Part shown: piece by piece, positions 1-9,014 of the stretch
Layout of the letters: each line of letters opens with the position of its first letter
How positions within the stretch are numbered: the stretch's first letter is position 1
NCBI GenBank assembly: GCA_012522755.1
Contig: JAAYJV010000021.1
Coordinates: 1-53,276, forward strand
Reading direction: 5' to 3'
Length of the DNA: 53,276 bases
Origin: Candidatus Hydrogenedens sp.
Lineage (GTDB): Bacteria; Hydrogenedentota; Hydrogenedentia; Hydrogenedentales; CAITNO01
Notes under the pieces: generated by a model
Told to the model about the DNA's origin: nothing
The model's input: the letters and a program-made list of their open reading frames with translations, nothing else
Database searches by the model: none
Translations under genes and position numbers: made by a program

Positions 1-795
1 GCACAAGAGATCCTGAAAGAAGTGCAGGTCCGTATTCCGGACAGCTTTACCGGTCAGGATTTGCGCATGCGCTTTCATGGAACCCGCGGACAGGTTATTC
101 TCTATGAGAATCTTGGTTTTGAAAAAGAGGAAGAACGCTACGCTCTGTGTTCTCAGGCTCGTATGGATTTTCAGAAGGCTCGGGACTTGGCGGAAAGTGC
201 TGAGGATATAGGCCAGGACAGTTGTTATCTCTATCTCGCAAAAGCATTGCTCTGTCCGGAAACCATTAGCGAAGAGGAAACTGAAGAGACACGCCAAGTC
301 TGTCAGAGCACTGGCAGCGCTCCTTACTTTCAGCGGGCACAATGGCTTGCAGCTTATCGCCATTTGTTACTGGGATTGCCTGATTTGCGCTTGCCGCGGA
401 TTGATTTGCCCCCCTGCATGCCAAATATGGAATGGGTTTACGCCCTATCATTGAAATACAGAGGAGCTGTCCGTAGTGCTCTGGGTGATTGGGAGGGTGC
501 GGAAGAAGATTTCAAGAAGGCCCATGAGACGCTCGAAACTTCCAAAGGACTCATCGCCTTGCTGCATATCAGTATTCTCTTGCAGGCCGCTGAAAGTTTC
601 CGTAATAAAAACAGTACTCTAAGTGGAGAGTGGTTGGAGTTGGCCTATCACTATTGCTGCAGGATGGAAGCGCAGAAAAAAATGATCGCGACAAAATGGG
701 TAGCACCCTGGAAAGCATACATAGAACATTTGTTGCAGTCAGACAATAAGGGATCCGGGCGGATGAAAAATCCACAGCTGAGTTTCCCTTATTGA
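1..795 (+). CDS. TPR-like hypothetical protein, 5' end outside window
   Basis: The frame is open from base 1, so the true start lies upstream; 264 codons are visible, ending at TGA 793-795. The visible part is helical, with a TPR-like unit near the middle (ALSLKYRGAVRSALGDW followed by EGAEEDFKKA). It is rich in Glu, Leu and Cys and has no membrane segment in this part. TPR folds mediate protein-protein contacts, but no partner or reaction can be named. The next gene begins 59 bp downstream behind its own likely promoter, so this gene probably ends a transcription unit. Family assignment beyond TPR-like is not possible from the fragment. Confidence 0.7.
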   Translation, partial: AQEILKEVQVRIPDSFTGQDLRMRFHGTRGQVILYENLGFEKEEERYALCSQARMDFQKARDLAESAEDIGQDSCYLYLAKALLCPETISEEETEETRQVCQSTGSAPYFQRAQWLAAYRHLLLGLPDLRLPRIDLPPCMPNMEWVYALSLKYRGAVRSALGDWEGAEEDFKKAHETLETSKGLIALLHISILLQAAESFRNKNSTLSGEWLELAYHYCCRMEAQKKMIATKWVAPWKAYIEHLLQSDNKGSGRMKNPQLSFPY

Positions 796-823
796 CAAGG
801 TGCTCATGGGGATGAAGTATAGT
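792..823 (+). promoter_or_regulatory. Possible sigma-70 promoter for the small membrane protein gene
   Basis: TTGACA (792-797) overlaps the stop codon of the preceding gene. Candidate -10 boxes are AAGTAT at 815-820 (17-nt spacing) or TATAGT at 818-823 (20-nt spacing, long). The -35 is a perfect consensus match; the -10 is ambiguous. Confidence 0.4.
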
Positions 824-854
824 GGTGTCTTGAGAATTGCAAAGGAGTTTTGAA

Positions 855-1208
855 ATGAGCAGAAGCTACAAAATACGAAGAGATTATAAGCGCAGTTATG
901 CACGGACCATGGGAAGGAGAGATGCTCACAGGCACTCCAATAGAATTGACCGGAAGAACGCCTGGATCAGGACCTTGGCACGACAGTACTTGTTTACTGG
1001 TAAAGGTTTTTTAACAGTGGCTGTCAGCTTGTTGATACCGGCAAGCGGAGCGTATATGCTGTATCAATCGGCGGGAATGGGAAATATATTTGAAAGCGGT
1101 GCCCTGATATTTTTTATTTCAGGAGTACCGTTGACCTTCATCGGATTACATGCCATCTTCGGATTGTTGCGACTCTTCATGGCTATGCTGTTGTTTTTCA
1201 GTGCGTGA
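855..1208 (+). CDS. Small basic two-helix membrane protein, hypothetical
   Basis: 117 aa. ATG 855 is chosen because AAAGGAG (841-847) sits at ideal distance; an earlier in-frame TTG at 837 lies upstream of that ribosome site. The first ~48 residues are very basic (SRSYKIRRDYKRSYAR) and probably cytoplasmic. Two hydrophobic stretches follow (FLTVAVSLLIPASGAYML and, after a short loop, ALIFFISGVPLTFIGLHAI), with a hydrophobic tail. The inside-positive pattern predicts a small inner-membrane protein. No family is recognised. It converges on the glycine-rich peptide gene and shares the hairpin terminator between them. Confidence 0.65.
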   Translation: MSRSYKIRRDYKRSYARTMGRRDAHRHSNRIDRKNAWIRTLARQYLFTGKGFLTVAVSLLIPASGAYMLYQSAGMGNIFESGALIFFISGVPLTFIGLHAIFGLLRLFMAMLLFFSA

Positions 1209-1235
1209 TTATAAAAACTGTTTCGCTCTTCAACA

Positions 1236-1279
1236 AAAAACACCCGGGCTTCATCAGAAATCCGGGTGTTAATTTTTTA
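1236..1279. terminator. Bidirectional intrinsic terminator
   Basis: Perfect 9-bp stem AACACCCGG (1239-1247) / CCGGGTGTT (1262-1270) with a 14-nt loop. An A-run precedes it (1235-1240) and a T-run follows it (1273-1278), so it can terminate both converging genes. Confidence 0.8.
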
Positions 1280-1297
1280 ATCGAAAAAGAACAGAGC

Positions 1298-1537
1298 TTA
1301 GTACTGAGCTACATTCACATCTGCACCGCCGCCGCCTGTGGCTCCACCACCAGCACCACCAGCTGCTCCGCCAGCACCACCGGCACCGTCAATAACAGCA
1401 CTGTCAACCAAGGTGACCTGCGGTGTTTCCACAACTTCAGCATCGCTACTTGCATCACTGGCTGCAATAGCAACACCGACAGCAACACTGGAGAGAACCA
1501 GAAGTCCGACCATCCACATGATTACGCTTTTTTTCAT
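1298..1537 (-). CDS. Secreted glycine-rich small protein
   Basis: 79 aa. A strong site AAAGGAG sits just upstream of ATG 1537. The N-terminus is a classic Sec signal peptide (MKKSVIMWMVGLLVLSSVAV) with probable cleavage after AIAA near residue 26. The mature ~53 residues have an acidic linker and then an almost pure Gly/Ala tract (AGGAGGAAGGAGGGATGGGG) ending in DVNVAQY. Low-complexity glycine tails occur in exported structural or adhesive peptides and in some glycine-rich bacteriocin-like peptides. Neither role can be assigned here, and no processing or immunity gene is adjacent. Confidence 0.7.
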   Translation of the reverse strand: MKKSVIMWMVGLLVLSSVAVGVAIAASDASSDAEVVETPQVTLVDSAVIDGAGGAGGAAGGAGGGATGGGGADVNVAQY

Positions 1538-1675
1538 AACACTTCTCCTTTGGTTTAATACCTTGATCTGATACTTGCCTGTTTATAAAACCAGCGATAG
1601 TTTCAACATAACCTTTACGTATTATACATGAGAAGGACGCAAAAGTAAAGCTTTTTTTTACTGCGGATCAAACAT

Positions 1676-1704
1676 TTGATTCAAACGATCGTTTTGTGTA
1701 TACT
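1676..1704 (+). promoter_or_regulatory. Promoter with embedded TetR operator, efflux operon
   Basis: TTGATT (1676-1681), a 17-nt spacer, then TATACT (1699-1704) form a good sigma-70 promoter. The spacer contains the perfect 12-bp palindrome AAACGATCGTTT (1683-1694). A second imperfect dyad, ATCAAA-CA-TTTGAT, covers 1668-1681 and the -35 box. This is the usual geometry for autorepression by the TetR-family gene that starts 73 bp downstream. Confidence 0.7.
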
Positions 1705-1776
1705 TCAACTTCGTAAGTTGTCAGGCTTGCAGCCTGATCATACTGTTTGCAGGGGACATTTCTCAGGAGACATGAT

Positions 1777-2448
1777 ATGGACGGCGCCGCGCCGGCAACA
1801 AAAGATATTTTATTGGAGACAGCAGGCGAACTTTTCGCTGATGCCGGGCTTGATGGCGTAAGCATACGCGCCATAGCCAAAAAAGCCAAAGCGAATATTG
1901 CGGCCATTCATTACCATTTCGGAAGCAAAGACAATCTGTATATGGAAGTGGTACGCCATGTCATGAATCAGATCCGTTGTACCCTGGCCGGTGAATTGCT
2001 CACCAGGACTGAGGAGTGGCGTAGTGATCCTATGCGCTGCGCTGATGTTGTCTGTCAATTGATTGAAGAGCGTATGCGCCAGTTTTTTCCTGATGCCCAT
2101 CCCCGTTGGTATGGCCGATTATTCATGCGTATGCTGCTCAACCCCACTCCGGCTTTGGGTAAGCTGGCCGAGGAAATCATCGTTCCCGATCTGGATCAGG
2201 TAACGAAAGTATTTCGTTTGTGCAAACCCTCCATGACCGAAACGGAGGCCCGTTGCTGGACCGATACGCTTCTGGGTCAACTGGGCCATTATGTATTCTC
2301 TGAACAGTTTGCGCAGTATGTGCCCAAGAAGAACATTTATGATTCGGAATTTGTGGAGACGGTCTACCGTCATTTGTCCCGTTTGTTATTGAAAGGTCTG
2401 GATCTTCCCTTGCCTGAATCATTGAAGGATGATTGTTTTGAAGAATAA
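1777..2448 (+). CDS. TetR/AcrR-family repressor (CecR/DUF1956-like)
   Basis: 223 aa. ATG 1777 is preceded by AGGAG at 1766-1770; an upstream in-frame start at 1747 has no comparable site. Residues ~8-55 form the TetR helix-turn-helix, with the signature helix SIRAIAKKAKANIAAIHYHF. The C-terminal half (FFPDAHPRWYGRLFMRML, then the EARCWTDTLLGQLGHYVF stretch) resembles the ligand domain of CecR/YbiH-type regulators. Its gene overlaps the start of the TolC-like gene and is the first of four in one operon. It should repress the operon through the dyad in its own promoter and release it on binding a pump substrate. Confidence 0.88.
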   Translation: MDGAAPATKDILLETAGELFADAGLDGVSIRAIAKKAKANIAAIHYHFGSKDNLYMEVVRHVMNQIRCTLAGELLTRTEEWRSDPMRCADVVCQLIEERMRQFFPDAHPRWYGRLFMRMLLNPTPALGKLAEEIIVPDLDQVTKVFRLCKPSMTETEARCWTDTLLGQLGHYVFSEQFAQYVPKKNIYDSEFVETVYRHLSRLLLKGLDLPLPESLKDDCFEE

Positions 2449-3835
2449 ATCTCTGATGCGCCTGTTACAGGGAATGCTGTGCTGTTTTGTCGCCGTGGGA
2501 TGTGCTCGCTTCGACAGCGAAGCACTTCGCTCTGATCACGCAATTTCTTTTGGTGCGGAAATAGAAGCCCGCACAGCGGCGGCTCTGGGTGATTCTTCCA
2601 CTCTGGATCTTGAGCAGTGCATTGCCATCGCTCTGGATAACAATCTTGATGTTCAGTCCGCCGACGTGCAGGCACGTATAGCGCGTCTGAATCGGCTGGT
2701 TGCCTTTTCAAACTTTCTGCCCGCCATAGACCTGAACTACACCTTTACGGAAATGAACAAGACACCTTCTTCTTCCATGCTCGGGCCTTTTTCCGTGGCC
2801 GTTCAGGATCGTATCGTAAAGGATACGGCTGTGCAGGCTCAGATGCCTGTCTTTGCTCCGGCAACCTGGTTTCTTTATGATGCCCACCGTCATGGAGAAG
2901 CCATCGGTGCGCTGGTCTCCGATTATACGCGCCAGATGATCGCACTTCATGTGACCGCTCTTTATTTTCAGTGTCTGGCCCTGGAAGAAGGGGGCAAAGC
3001 ACTGGCCTCGCAGCTGGAGTCGGCTGAAGCGCTGCGTGGCGAAGTGGAATCTTTTTATAAGGAAGGGCTTGTGCTGGAGTCCGAGCTTCTGCAGATTCGG
3101 ACCTTGGTACAGGCGAGAGAAAGCGATTGTTTCAAAAACAAGAATGCACTGGCTGACGCACGTTCAGGTCTGCTGGAAGTGATGGGCCTTTCACCTCTGG
3201 CTTCTCTGGAGCTGAAAGCAGACATGCCTGTTTCCTTGCCTGAAGGGGAACTGGAGGACTGGCTTCAGTATATGCTTCTTCATCACCCCCGCTTGTCCAT
3301 AGCGGACCGGATGGTGGCCGTGGAAGAAGACAAGCTCAAGATCGCCATTACAGAATTTCTGCCCATACTGGCTGTCTTTTCGGCGCGAACTCATACCACC
3401 AACAGCAAAAACACATACCCTTATATGACGGCTACCGGTTTTACCGGCATGATGACCCTGTTCAATGGTTTCGCCAATATCAACGAATACAAAGCCGCAA
3501 GGCTGGAACGTAAAGGGGCCTATCTGGCTCGGGAGCAGGAAAGTCTGTCTCTCATGGCACAGCTCTTCCAGTCCCGGCTCCAGGTGGACAATGCGGCGGC
3601 TGATGCGGCTTTGGCCTCTGTGGCTCTTGAAGCGACTGAATCCGGTCTGCGCGAAGCGGAAGCACGTTTTCGCGAAGGACTCATCAATACATCTGAATTT
3701 CTGGAAGCAAGATCCCGTCGGGATGGTGCGGCATCACAAGTGGTTGCCGCTGAATATATGAAACAAGTGGCTGCGGCTGTGGCGCGTAATATTATGGGCG
3801 CCACCTTTCGCGGAGAAGAGGTATCCCCCCAATGA
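2429..3835 (+). CDS. Outer-membrane efflux channel lipoprotein (TolC/OprM family)
   Basis: 468 aa, normal for OprM/NodT-type channels. The N-terminus is a lipoprotein signal ending VAVGC with Cys25 as the probable lipidated residue. The two-fold repeat typical of OEP domains is visible: an LEQCIAIALDNNLDVQSA block early and two long alpha-helical barrels rich in Ala, Glu and Arg. The start is uncertain. ATG 2429 overlaps the regulator gene by 20 bp, while TTG 2438 has AAGG at a better distance. The lipobox is retained either way. The channel should pair with the following membrane-fusion and RND proteins to export substrates across the outer membrane. Confidence 0.9.
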   Translation: MIVLKNKSLMRLLQGMLCCFVAVGCARFDSEALRSDHAISFGAEIEARTAAALGDSSTLDLEQCIAIALDNNLDVQSADVQARIARLNRLVAFSNFLPAIDLNYTFTEMNKTPSSSMLGPFSVAVQDRIVKDTAVQAQMPVFAPATWFLYDAHRHGEAIGALVSDYTRQMIALHVTALYFQCLALEEGGKALASQLESAEALRGEVESFYKEGLVLESELLQIRTLVQARESDCFKNKNALADARSGLLEVMGLSPLASLELKADMPVSLPEGELEDWLQYMLLHHPRLSIADRMVAVEEDKLKIAITEFLPILAVFSARTHTTNSKNTYPYMTATGFTGMMTLFNGFANINEYKAARLERKGAYLAREQESLSLMAQLFQSRLQVDNAAADAALASVALEATESGLREAEARFREGLINTSEFLEARSRRDGAASQVVAAEYMKQVAAAVARNIMGATFRGEEVSPQ

Positions 3836-5019
3836 AAATAAATAAATGGATTTACGGCAGCACTCTCCTGCTGCTTGGCCTGGGCCTGTCTTTGAGTGCA
3901 TGTTCGCCCAAACCTCAGGGAGTGGCGGCTCAGGAACAAGCTGTGAAAACGGTTTCCATTCGCGTGACTCCTGTGGAAAAACGGCTCTTTGAAGAAAAGA
4001 TCACCGCCCAGGGAACCTTGTCCGCTAAAAACACGGCCATGGTCACCCCGCTCATTGACGGCAATATCACCGAATTTTTCGTTGATGTGGGCGACGTGGT
4101 TGAGGCCGGTAAAACAAAACTTTTCCAGATAGACAAGTTCAAAGTGGAACGTGCTCTGGCTATTTCGGAACAAAGCCTGGCCATGGCCCGCTCAGCCGAA
4201 AAAGATGCCCAGGCGCAGTTGGCCAGTGTACAGGCCCAGTACGACAAAGCGAAACTGGACTTTGAACGGTATTCACGGCTTTACAATGAAAAGGCCATCA
4301 CACCGGACGCCATGGAAAAAGTGGACTCCGGATTCCAAGTGGCTTCAGCAGGGCTGGAACGCGCGAAAGTCGGCGTTGCCGTGACTGCTGAACAGACCGT
4401 CCAGGCCGAAGCTGCTCTGGCCATCTCACAGAAGACCTGTGAGGACTCTCTCATCTATGCGCCCATGAACGGCGTTGTGAGCGCCCGCATGAAAGAGGAA
4501 GGGGAGTTCGGCCCGGCCGGACAACCCCTCATCCGTATTGTCGATCGTAATCTGCTGGAACTCTCCGTTTTCCTGCCTGCCGAATTCTACTCACGCATAG
4601 TGGCGGAAGAAACCAAATTGCATCTCCAGACCCAGGAGGTGGACTTGGGCGCCTTTCCCGTGTCCTTCAAGAGTCCGGAAATCCAACCGACCTTGCGTAC
4701 CTTTGAGGTGCGCTGCCTGATTCCCGATCCGCCTGATACCGTGGCGCCTGGTGCGCTCGTCACAGCCAATGCAGTACTTGTCACCCGTGAAGCTCTCGGC
4801 GTACCCACACCGGCGATTCAGCAGCGGGCTGGCAAGGAGCAGATTTATACTGTAGCAGACAAAGCAGCCCGTGGTATGGAAGTGACCCGGGGTCTGGAAA
4901 CAGCGGGCTGGACGGAAGTGTTGAACGATTCCCTCACTGAAGGTATGCCCATTATCACCATGGGACAGTTCATGGTTGAAGAAGGCAGTCTTGTTCGTTT
5001 GTCAGAGGAGGGCGCTTGA
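3832..5019 (+). CDS. RND periplasmic adaptor (membrane-fusion lipoprotein, AcrA/HlyD family)
   Basis: 395 aa. The start overlaps the preceding stop as ATGA, implying translational coupling. The signal ends LGLSLSACSPK, with Cys24 as lipidation site. A lipoyl/barrel-sandwich half (NITEFFVDVGDVVEAGK) is followed by a long alpha-hairpin at about residues 100-190. The second lipoyl half (LIYAPMNGVVSARMKEEGEF) and beta-barrel and membrane-proximal domains complete the fold. It bridges the inner-membrane RND pump and the outer-membrane channel. Confidence 0.92.
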   Translation: MKINKWIYGSTLLLLGLGLSLSACSPKPQGVAAQEQAVKTVSIRVTPVEKRLFEEKITAQGTLSAKNTAMVTPLIDGNITEFFVDVGDVVEAGKTKLFQIDKFKVERALAISEQSLAMARSAEKDAQAQLASVQAQYDKAKLDFERYSRLYNEKAITPDAMEKVDSGFQVASAGLERAKVGVAVTAEQTVQAEAALAISQKTCEDSLIYAPMNGVVSARMKEEGEFGPAGQPLIRIVDRNLLELSVFLPAEFYSRIVAEETKLHLQTQEVDLGAFPVSFKSPEIQPTLRTFEVRCLIPDPPDTVAPGALVTANAVLVTREALGVPTPAIQQRAGKEQIYTVADKAARGMEVTRGLETAGWTEVLNDSLTEGMPIITMGQFMVEEGSLVRLSEEGA

Positions 5020-8000
5020 TGTCACTTCCAGATCTGAGTGTGCGACGTCCTGTCGCCATGAGTTGTCTCATCATCGCTTTGTCCATTCTCGGCTTCAATG
5101 CCTATCGTAAAATGGGTCTGGAACTGCTGCCATCCGTGGACGTTCCGGTCATTACGGTCATCACCATTTATCCCGGGGCTACTCCTGAAGAAATTGAAAC
5201 GGATGTGGCCAAGCGCATTGAAGACCAGATGGTCACCATTTCCGGGTTGAAGCATGTGAACTCCACCTGTATTGAGAATGCCTGTCAAACCCTGCTCGAA
5301 TTCCATCTGGGAATTGACGTGGATATTGCGGCTACGGACGTCCGTGAAAAGCTCGACCTGGTCCGAAATGAATTTCCCGATGATGTGGAAGACCCTAAAG
5401 TCGTAAAGTTTGACGTCAACTCCAAGCCCATTATCACTCTGGCGCTTACCGGCGATGCGAGTATAGAAGAGCTCTTCGACTTCGCTGACAACGCTCTGCG
5501 CGATCGGCTCACCGTCATTACCGGTGTGGCTGATGTGAGCCTCGTCGGCGGTGCCAAAAGAGAAGTGCATGTGGAGCTGGACCGCGAAAAACTGGCCGCC
5601 CGCGGTCTTACTTCCCTCCATGTGGTGGAAGCGTTGCAAGCAGGTGTGCGCACCATTCCTTCAGGCCGCGTCCGTGCCAATGGCTCTGAATACTCCGTGA
5701 AATTTGATGGGGACTTCAAGGACGCGGAAGCCATCAACGATCTGGAAATTGCCGGAGGAGATGGCCAGCGCTGTTATGTCCGTGATGTGGGCCGTGCCTA
5801 TATGACCACCGCCGAATTGCGCGAAGCGGCCTTCCTCGATGGCGAGCCTTCCATCTCCATTCAGGTGGTGAAGCGTGCGGAAGCCAATGCTGTGGCTGTG
5901 GTGGACGAAGTACAGAAGGCTATCAGCGTCATCAACGAGGAGCTTCCCGGCGGTATGCATCTGGAATGGGTGACCGATGACGGTACCTTTACTCGTGCCG
6001 TAATCGACAGTGCCTGGAGCGACGTCATGCAGGGCGTGATCCTGACAGCCGTCATTCTCTTCCTTTTCCTCTATAACATCCGCTCCACCTTTATCGTTGC
6101 CGTGACCATGCCTCTCACCTTGGTCATCGGCCTCTTCTTCCTGCAGATGATGGGCTTTACCCTGAACACCATGACACTCATGTCCATGGGTCTGTCAGTG
6201 GGTATTCTCGTGACCAACTCCATTGTGGTCATTGAGTCCATTATCTCCCGGCTGGATCAGGGAGCCACGCCCAAAGAAGCGGCAAGGCTTGGAACCAAAG
6301 AAGTCTTTATCGCCGTCTTGGCCAGCGCATCAACCAACATGGTGGTCCTTCTTCCTCTGGCCATCATGAAGAGCATGGTAGGTCTCATTATCAGTCCCTT
6401 TGTCACCACCATGCTGGTTGTGACGATTATTTCTCTCTTTATCTCGTTTACCCTGACCCCGCTCCTGGCATCTTTGATTTTGCGACCTGTGAATAAAGAT
6501 TCCAAGAATCCTCTGGTCTATATGCAACGGGCCTGGGATTGGGTTTTTGATAAGATCACACTGGCGTACCGTAGCATACTGGTGGTTACAGAGCGTTTCC
6601 GTATTGTGGGGCTTCTCATTGTGCTGGCCATTGCCGGCCTCTTCGTATTTTCATTGGGTGCAGCGAAAAGTCTGGGCATGTCCCTGTCCAACGATCCGGA
6701 CCGCGGCGAGATTTTTGTGAAAGCCGAATTCCCCACCTATTACAGTATGGAGACGACCCTGAAACAATTGAAGGATATGGAAGACCTTCTGAAAACCATG
6801 CCCCACTTGAAGCACTATGCTTCCCGTGTGGGAAAAGTGGAGGCCGGTTTCGGTCGTGCCTCCGAAGGGGTCTATCTTGCCCAGATTCTGCTGCGCTTCA
6901 ACGAGCGTACGGAACGTAAAGAAACCCTGGACGATCTCATGGCTGACGCCCGGAAACGCCTGGCCTTTTTCCCCGATTGTATTTTGAGCGTGGGACAGCC
7001 TTCCTTCATGGGTGGTCAGGAAGCCCCCCTGCAAATGGAAATCGTCGGTACTGATCTGGATATGCTGGACACCCTCGCCATGGACGTCATCAGACATATG
7101 GGAACCAATCCGGATCTGGTCGATATTGACTCCACAGTTCGTCCGGGCAAACCGGAGTTGCGTGTACTCCCCAACCGTGCTGTTCTGGCCGACATGGGAG
7201 TCCCGCCCGTGCAACTGGGTCTCATGCTCCGTGGTAATCTCGAAGGGATCACAGCGGGCACCTACAAAAAAGATGCTCGGAATTATGATATTGTTGTGAA
7301 GTTTTCTGATGAAGAAGGCAAAGATCAGATTCGCGATTTTCTCTTCCCCGCTGTGCCGGGCAGACCCATCTCTCTCAATACGGTCAGCACGGTTGAGGAA
7401 GGAACCACCCCCATCCAGATCCCACGGGTGGACAAATCACGTATTTCAAAAATATTTTCTGATCTCAGTCCGACCCTTTCACTGGGTGAAGCGGTGGAAG
7501 TGCTCGATGAAATGATTTTGGAAAACAATCTCCTGCCTCCCGGGTATACACATAACTATTCCGGAGCATATGAAGTGATGGCGGAAGGGCAGGAGGAAAT
7601 GGGAGAGGCCGGCCTCATTGCCATTGTCCTGGTTATTCTGACCCTGGCTGCACTCTTGGAGAGCTTCAAACAGCCCTTCCTTATTCTTGTCACACTTCCC
7701 ATAGGCCTTATCGGTGTTATCTGGGCCTTGGTCTTTACCGGTCATTCCATGTCCATTTTTGTGATGATGAGCGTCGTTATGCTCGTCGGTATTGTGGTGA
7801 ATAATGCCATCCTCATTGTGGATCGCTTCAATCAACTGGTGGATGGCGGCGCCGGGAGACATGAAGCCATGATCGATGCGGCCTGTGATCAGTTCAGGCC
7901 CATTATCATGATCACCCTGGCCGGTATTCTCGGCATGCTGCCCCTGGCCCTCGGAACCGGTATAGGCGCGGAAATGCGTAACGGCATCGGTATAGCCTCT

Positions 8001-8126
8001 GTGGGCGGTATGCTCGCCTCAGGCGTCCTTTCCCTGATTCTCGTGCCGATTCTCTATGACCTGTTCACCAGAAGAAACAACAAAAACAAAAAACAGAAAG
8101 CCCTTGCTGTAACCCCTGAAGATTAA
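5019..8126 (+). CDS. RND efflux transporter (AcrB/HAE1-like) with altered proton-relay residues
   Basis: 1035 aa, full length. ATG 5019 overlaps the adaptor stop (TGATG) and follows AGAGGAGGG at 5005-5012; an in-frame TTG at 5016 is less likely. Twelve membrane helices and two large periplasmic loops are apparent, including the LLPSVDVPVITVITIYPGA entry after TM1. In TM4 the two aspartates of the AcrB proton relay (D407/D408) are replaced: the segment reads VGILVTNSIVVIES, with T399 and N400. In TM10 the lysine equivalent to AcrB K940 is N928 (GIVVNNAILIVD). This points to a divergent subfamily that may couple differently. Substrate cannot be predicted. It is the last gene of the operon, ending at an intrinsic terminator. 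Confidence 0.92.
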   Translation: MSLPDLSVRRPVAMSCLIIALSILGFNAYRKMGLELLPSVDVPVITVITIYPGATPEEIETDVAKRIEDQMVTISGLKHVNSTCIENACQTLLEFHLGIDVDIAATDVREKLDLVRNEFPDDVEDPKVVKFDVNSKPIITLALTGDASIEELFDFADNALRDRLTVITGVADVSLVGGAKREVHVELDREKLAARGLTSLHVVEALQAGVRTIPSGRVRANGSEYSVKFDGDFKDAEAINDLEIAGGDGQRCYVRDVGRAYMTTAELREAAFLDGEPSISIQVVKRAEANAVAVVDEVQKAISVINEELPGGMHLEWVTDDGTFTRAVIDSAWSDVMQGVILTAVILFLFLYNIRSTFIVAVTMPLTLVIGLFFLQMMGFTLNTMTLMSMGLSVGILVTNSIVVIESIISRLDQGATPKEAARLGTKEVFIAVLASASTNMVVLLPLAIMKSMVGLIISPFVTTMLVVTIISLFISFTLTPLLASLILRPVNKDSKNPLVYMQRAWDWVFDKITLAYRSILVVTERFRIVGLLIVLAIAGLFVFSLGAAKSLGMSLSNDPDRGEIFVKAEFPTYYSMETTLKQLKDMEDLLKTMPHLKHYASRVGKVEAGFGRASEGVYLAQILLRFNERTERKETLDDLMADARKRLAFFPDCILSVGQPSFMGGQEAPLQMEIVGTDLDMLDTLAMDVIRHMGTNPDLVDIDSTVRPGKPELRVLPNRAVLADMGVPPVQLGLMLRGNLEGITAGTYKKDARNYDIVVKFSDEEGKDQIRDFLFPAVPGRPISLNTVSTVEEGTTPIQIPRVDKSRISKIFSDLSPTLSLGEAVEVLDEMILENNLLPPGYTHNYSGAYEVMAEGQEEMGEAGLIAIVLVILTLAALLESFKQPFLILVTLPIGLIGVIWALVFTGHSMSIFVMMSVVMLVGIVVNNAILIVDRFNQLVDGGAGRHEAMIDAACDQFRPIIMITLAGILGMLPLALGTGIGAEMRNGIGIASVGGMLASGVLSLILVPILYDLFTRRNNKNKKQKALAVTPED

Positions 8127-8147
8127 AAAAAATTACTCCTCCTCCTT

Positions 8148-8192
8148 TCCCCGGCTGATAAAGAATCACTTTTCGCAGCCGGGGATTTTTTT
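8148..8192 (+). terminator. Intrinsic terminator of the efflux operon
   Basis: Perfect 9-bp GC-rich stem CCCCGGCTG (8149-8157) / CAGCCGGGG (8176-8184), followed by A and seven T (8186-8192), 22 bp after the RND stop codon. Confidence 0.9.
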
Positions 8193-8745
8193 CAAGGACG
8201 TAATTATAGGTGATAGGGAATAGGGAATAGGTGATAGGGAATAGGTGATAGGACTGACGACCTTGCGTCGCGTACCTGGGAACGCCAATTTCCACATTGG
8301 CAAACGGCGCGTAATGACGTGGAGTGTAAAGTGATTTGGTTGCGGTGTAGGGGCTGCCTTTATCTTGAATCCTCCGGCGAGACCATTCCCTGGAAAACTT
8401 TCCGGCGGTGAAGGTCCTAACGTGGGAGCGCCAACGTCCCTGTTGGCACACATCGGGTATAGTGCGCAGATAATTTGTAAACAGTGCTTCGGCAACATGC
8501 CTTCTGAAAATCAGAAATCAATGAAGACTTTACGGCCCCGTTAAATATCCACATGAGTTAAGGTCTTTTCCCGGGTGTCCTGCCAATGTGGAAATTGGCG
8601 TTCCCAGGTAAGTTTTCGCGGCTTTTCTGAACCTTTGCGTACAGCCTGACGACCAGAAAAAAACTTTTCTTCTTCGTGTTACTACCCGTCATCTTTCATT
8701 ATTTTTTCGAAGAAGTTTATTTGTCCAGGGGAACGGCATGCCGTG

Positions 8746-8858
8746 CCCAGTTAGTCCACTCTGCCCAGTTAGTCCACTCTGTCCACTTGGTCCACTCTGT
8801 CCACTTGGTCCACTCTGTCCACTTGGTCCACTCTGTCCACTTGGTCCATTCCGTCCAT
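8746..8858. repeat. 18-bp minisatellite, about six copies
   Basis: Tandem units of CACTCTGTCCACTTGGTC; the first copies vary as CACTCTGCCCAGTTAGTC. Shorter pieces of the same motif recur beside other genes at 12061-12080, 18697-18735 and 48955-48975. Confidence 0.85.
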
Positions 8859-8970
8859 TGAGCCCCGGTAATGCCCTGACCCCAACCCGAGCCCATCCCA
8901 CATCCCACATCCGACCGATCCGACGGATCTGCGAGGGGCGAGGGTTGACTCTTGGGTTTTATATGGGATC

Positions 8971-9014
8971 AATGGACAAAATGGACAGAATGGACAGAAT
9001 GGACAGAATGGACG
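8971..9014. repeat. 9-bp minisatellite (AATGGACAG), about five copies
   Basis: Direct head-to-tail copies of AATGGACAG, starting with one AATGGACAA variant. It is the complementary-sense relative of the GTCCA-rich 18-bp array 110 bp upstream. Confidence 0.8.

Noticed and set aside
1205-1571. Plus-strand Pro/Ala- or Ser/Thr-rich ORFs
   Set aside because: Antisense to the glycine-rich exported peptide gene, which has a signal peptide and a strong ribosome site; they also cross the terminator hairpin.
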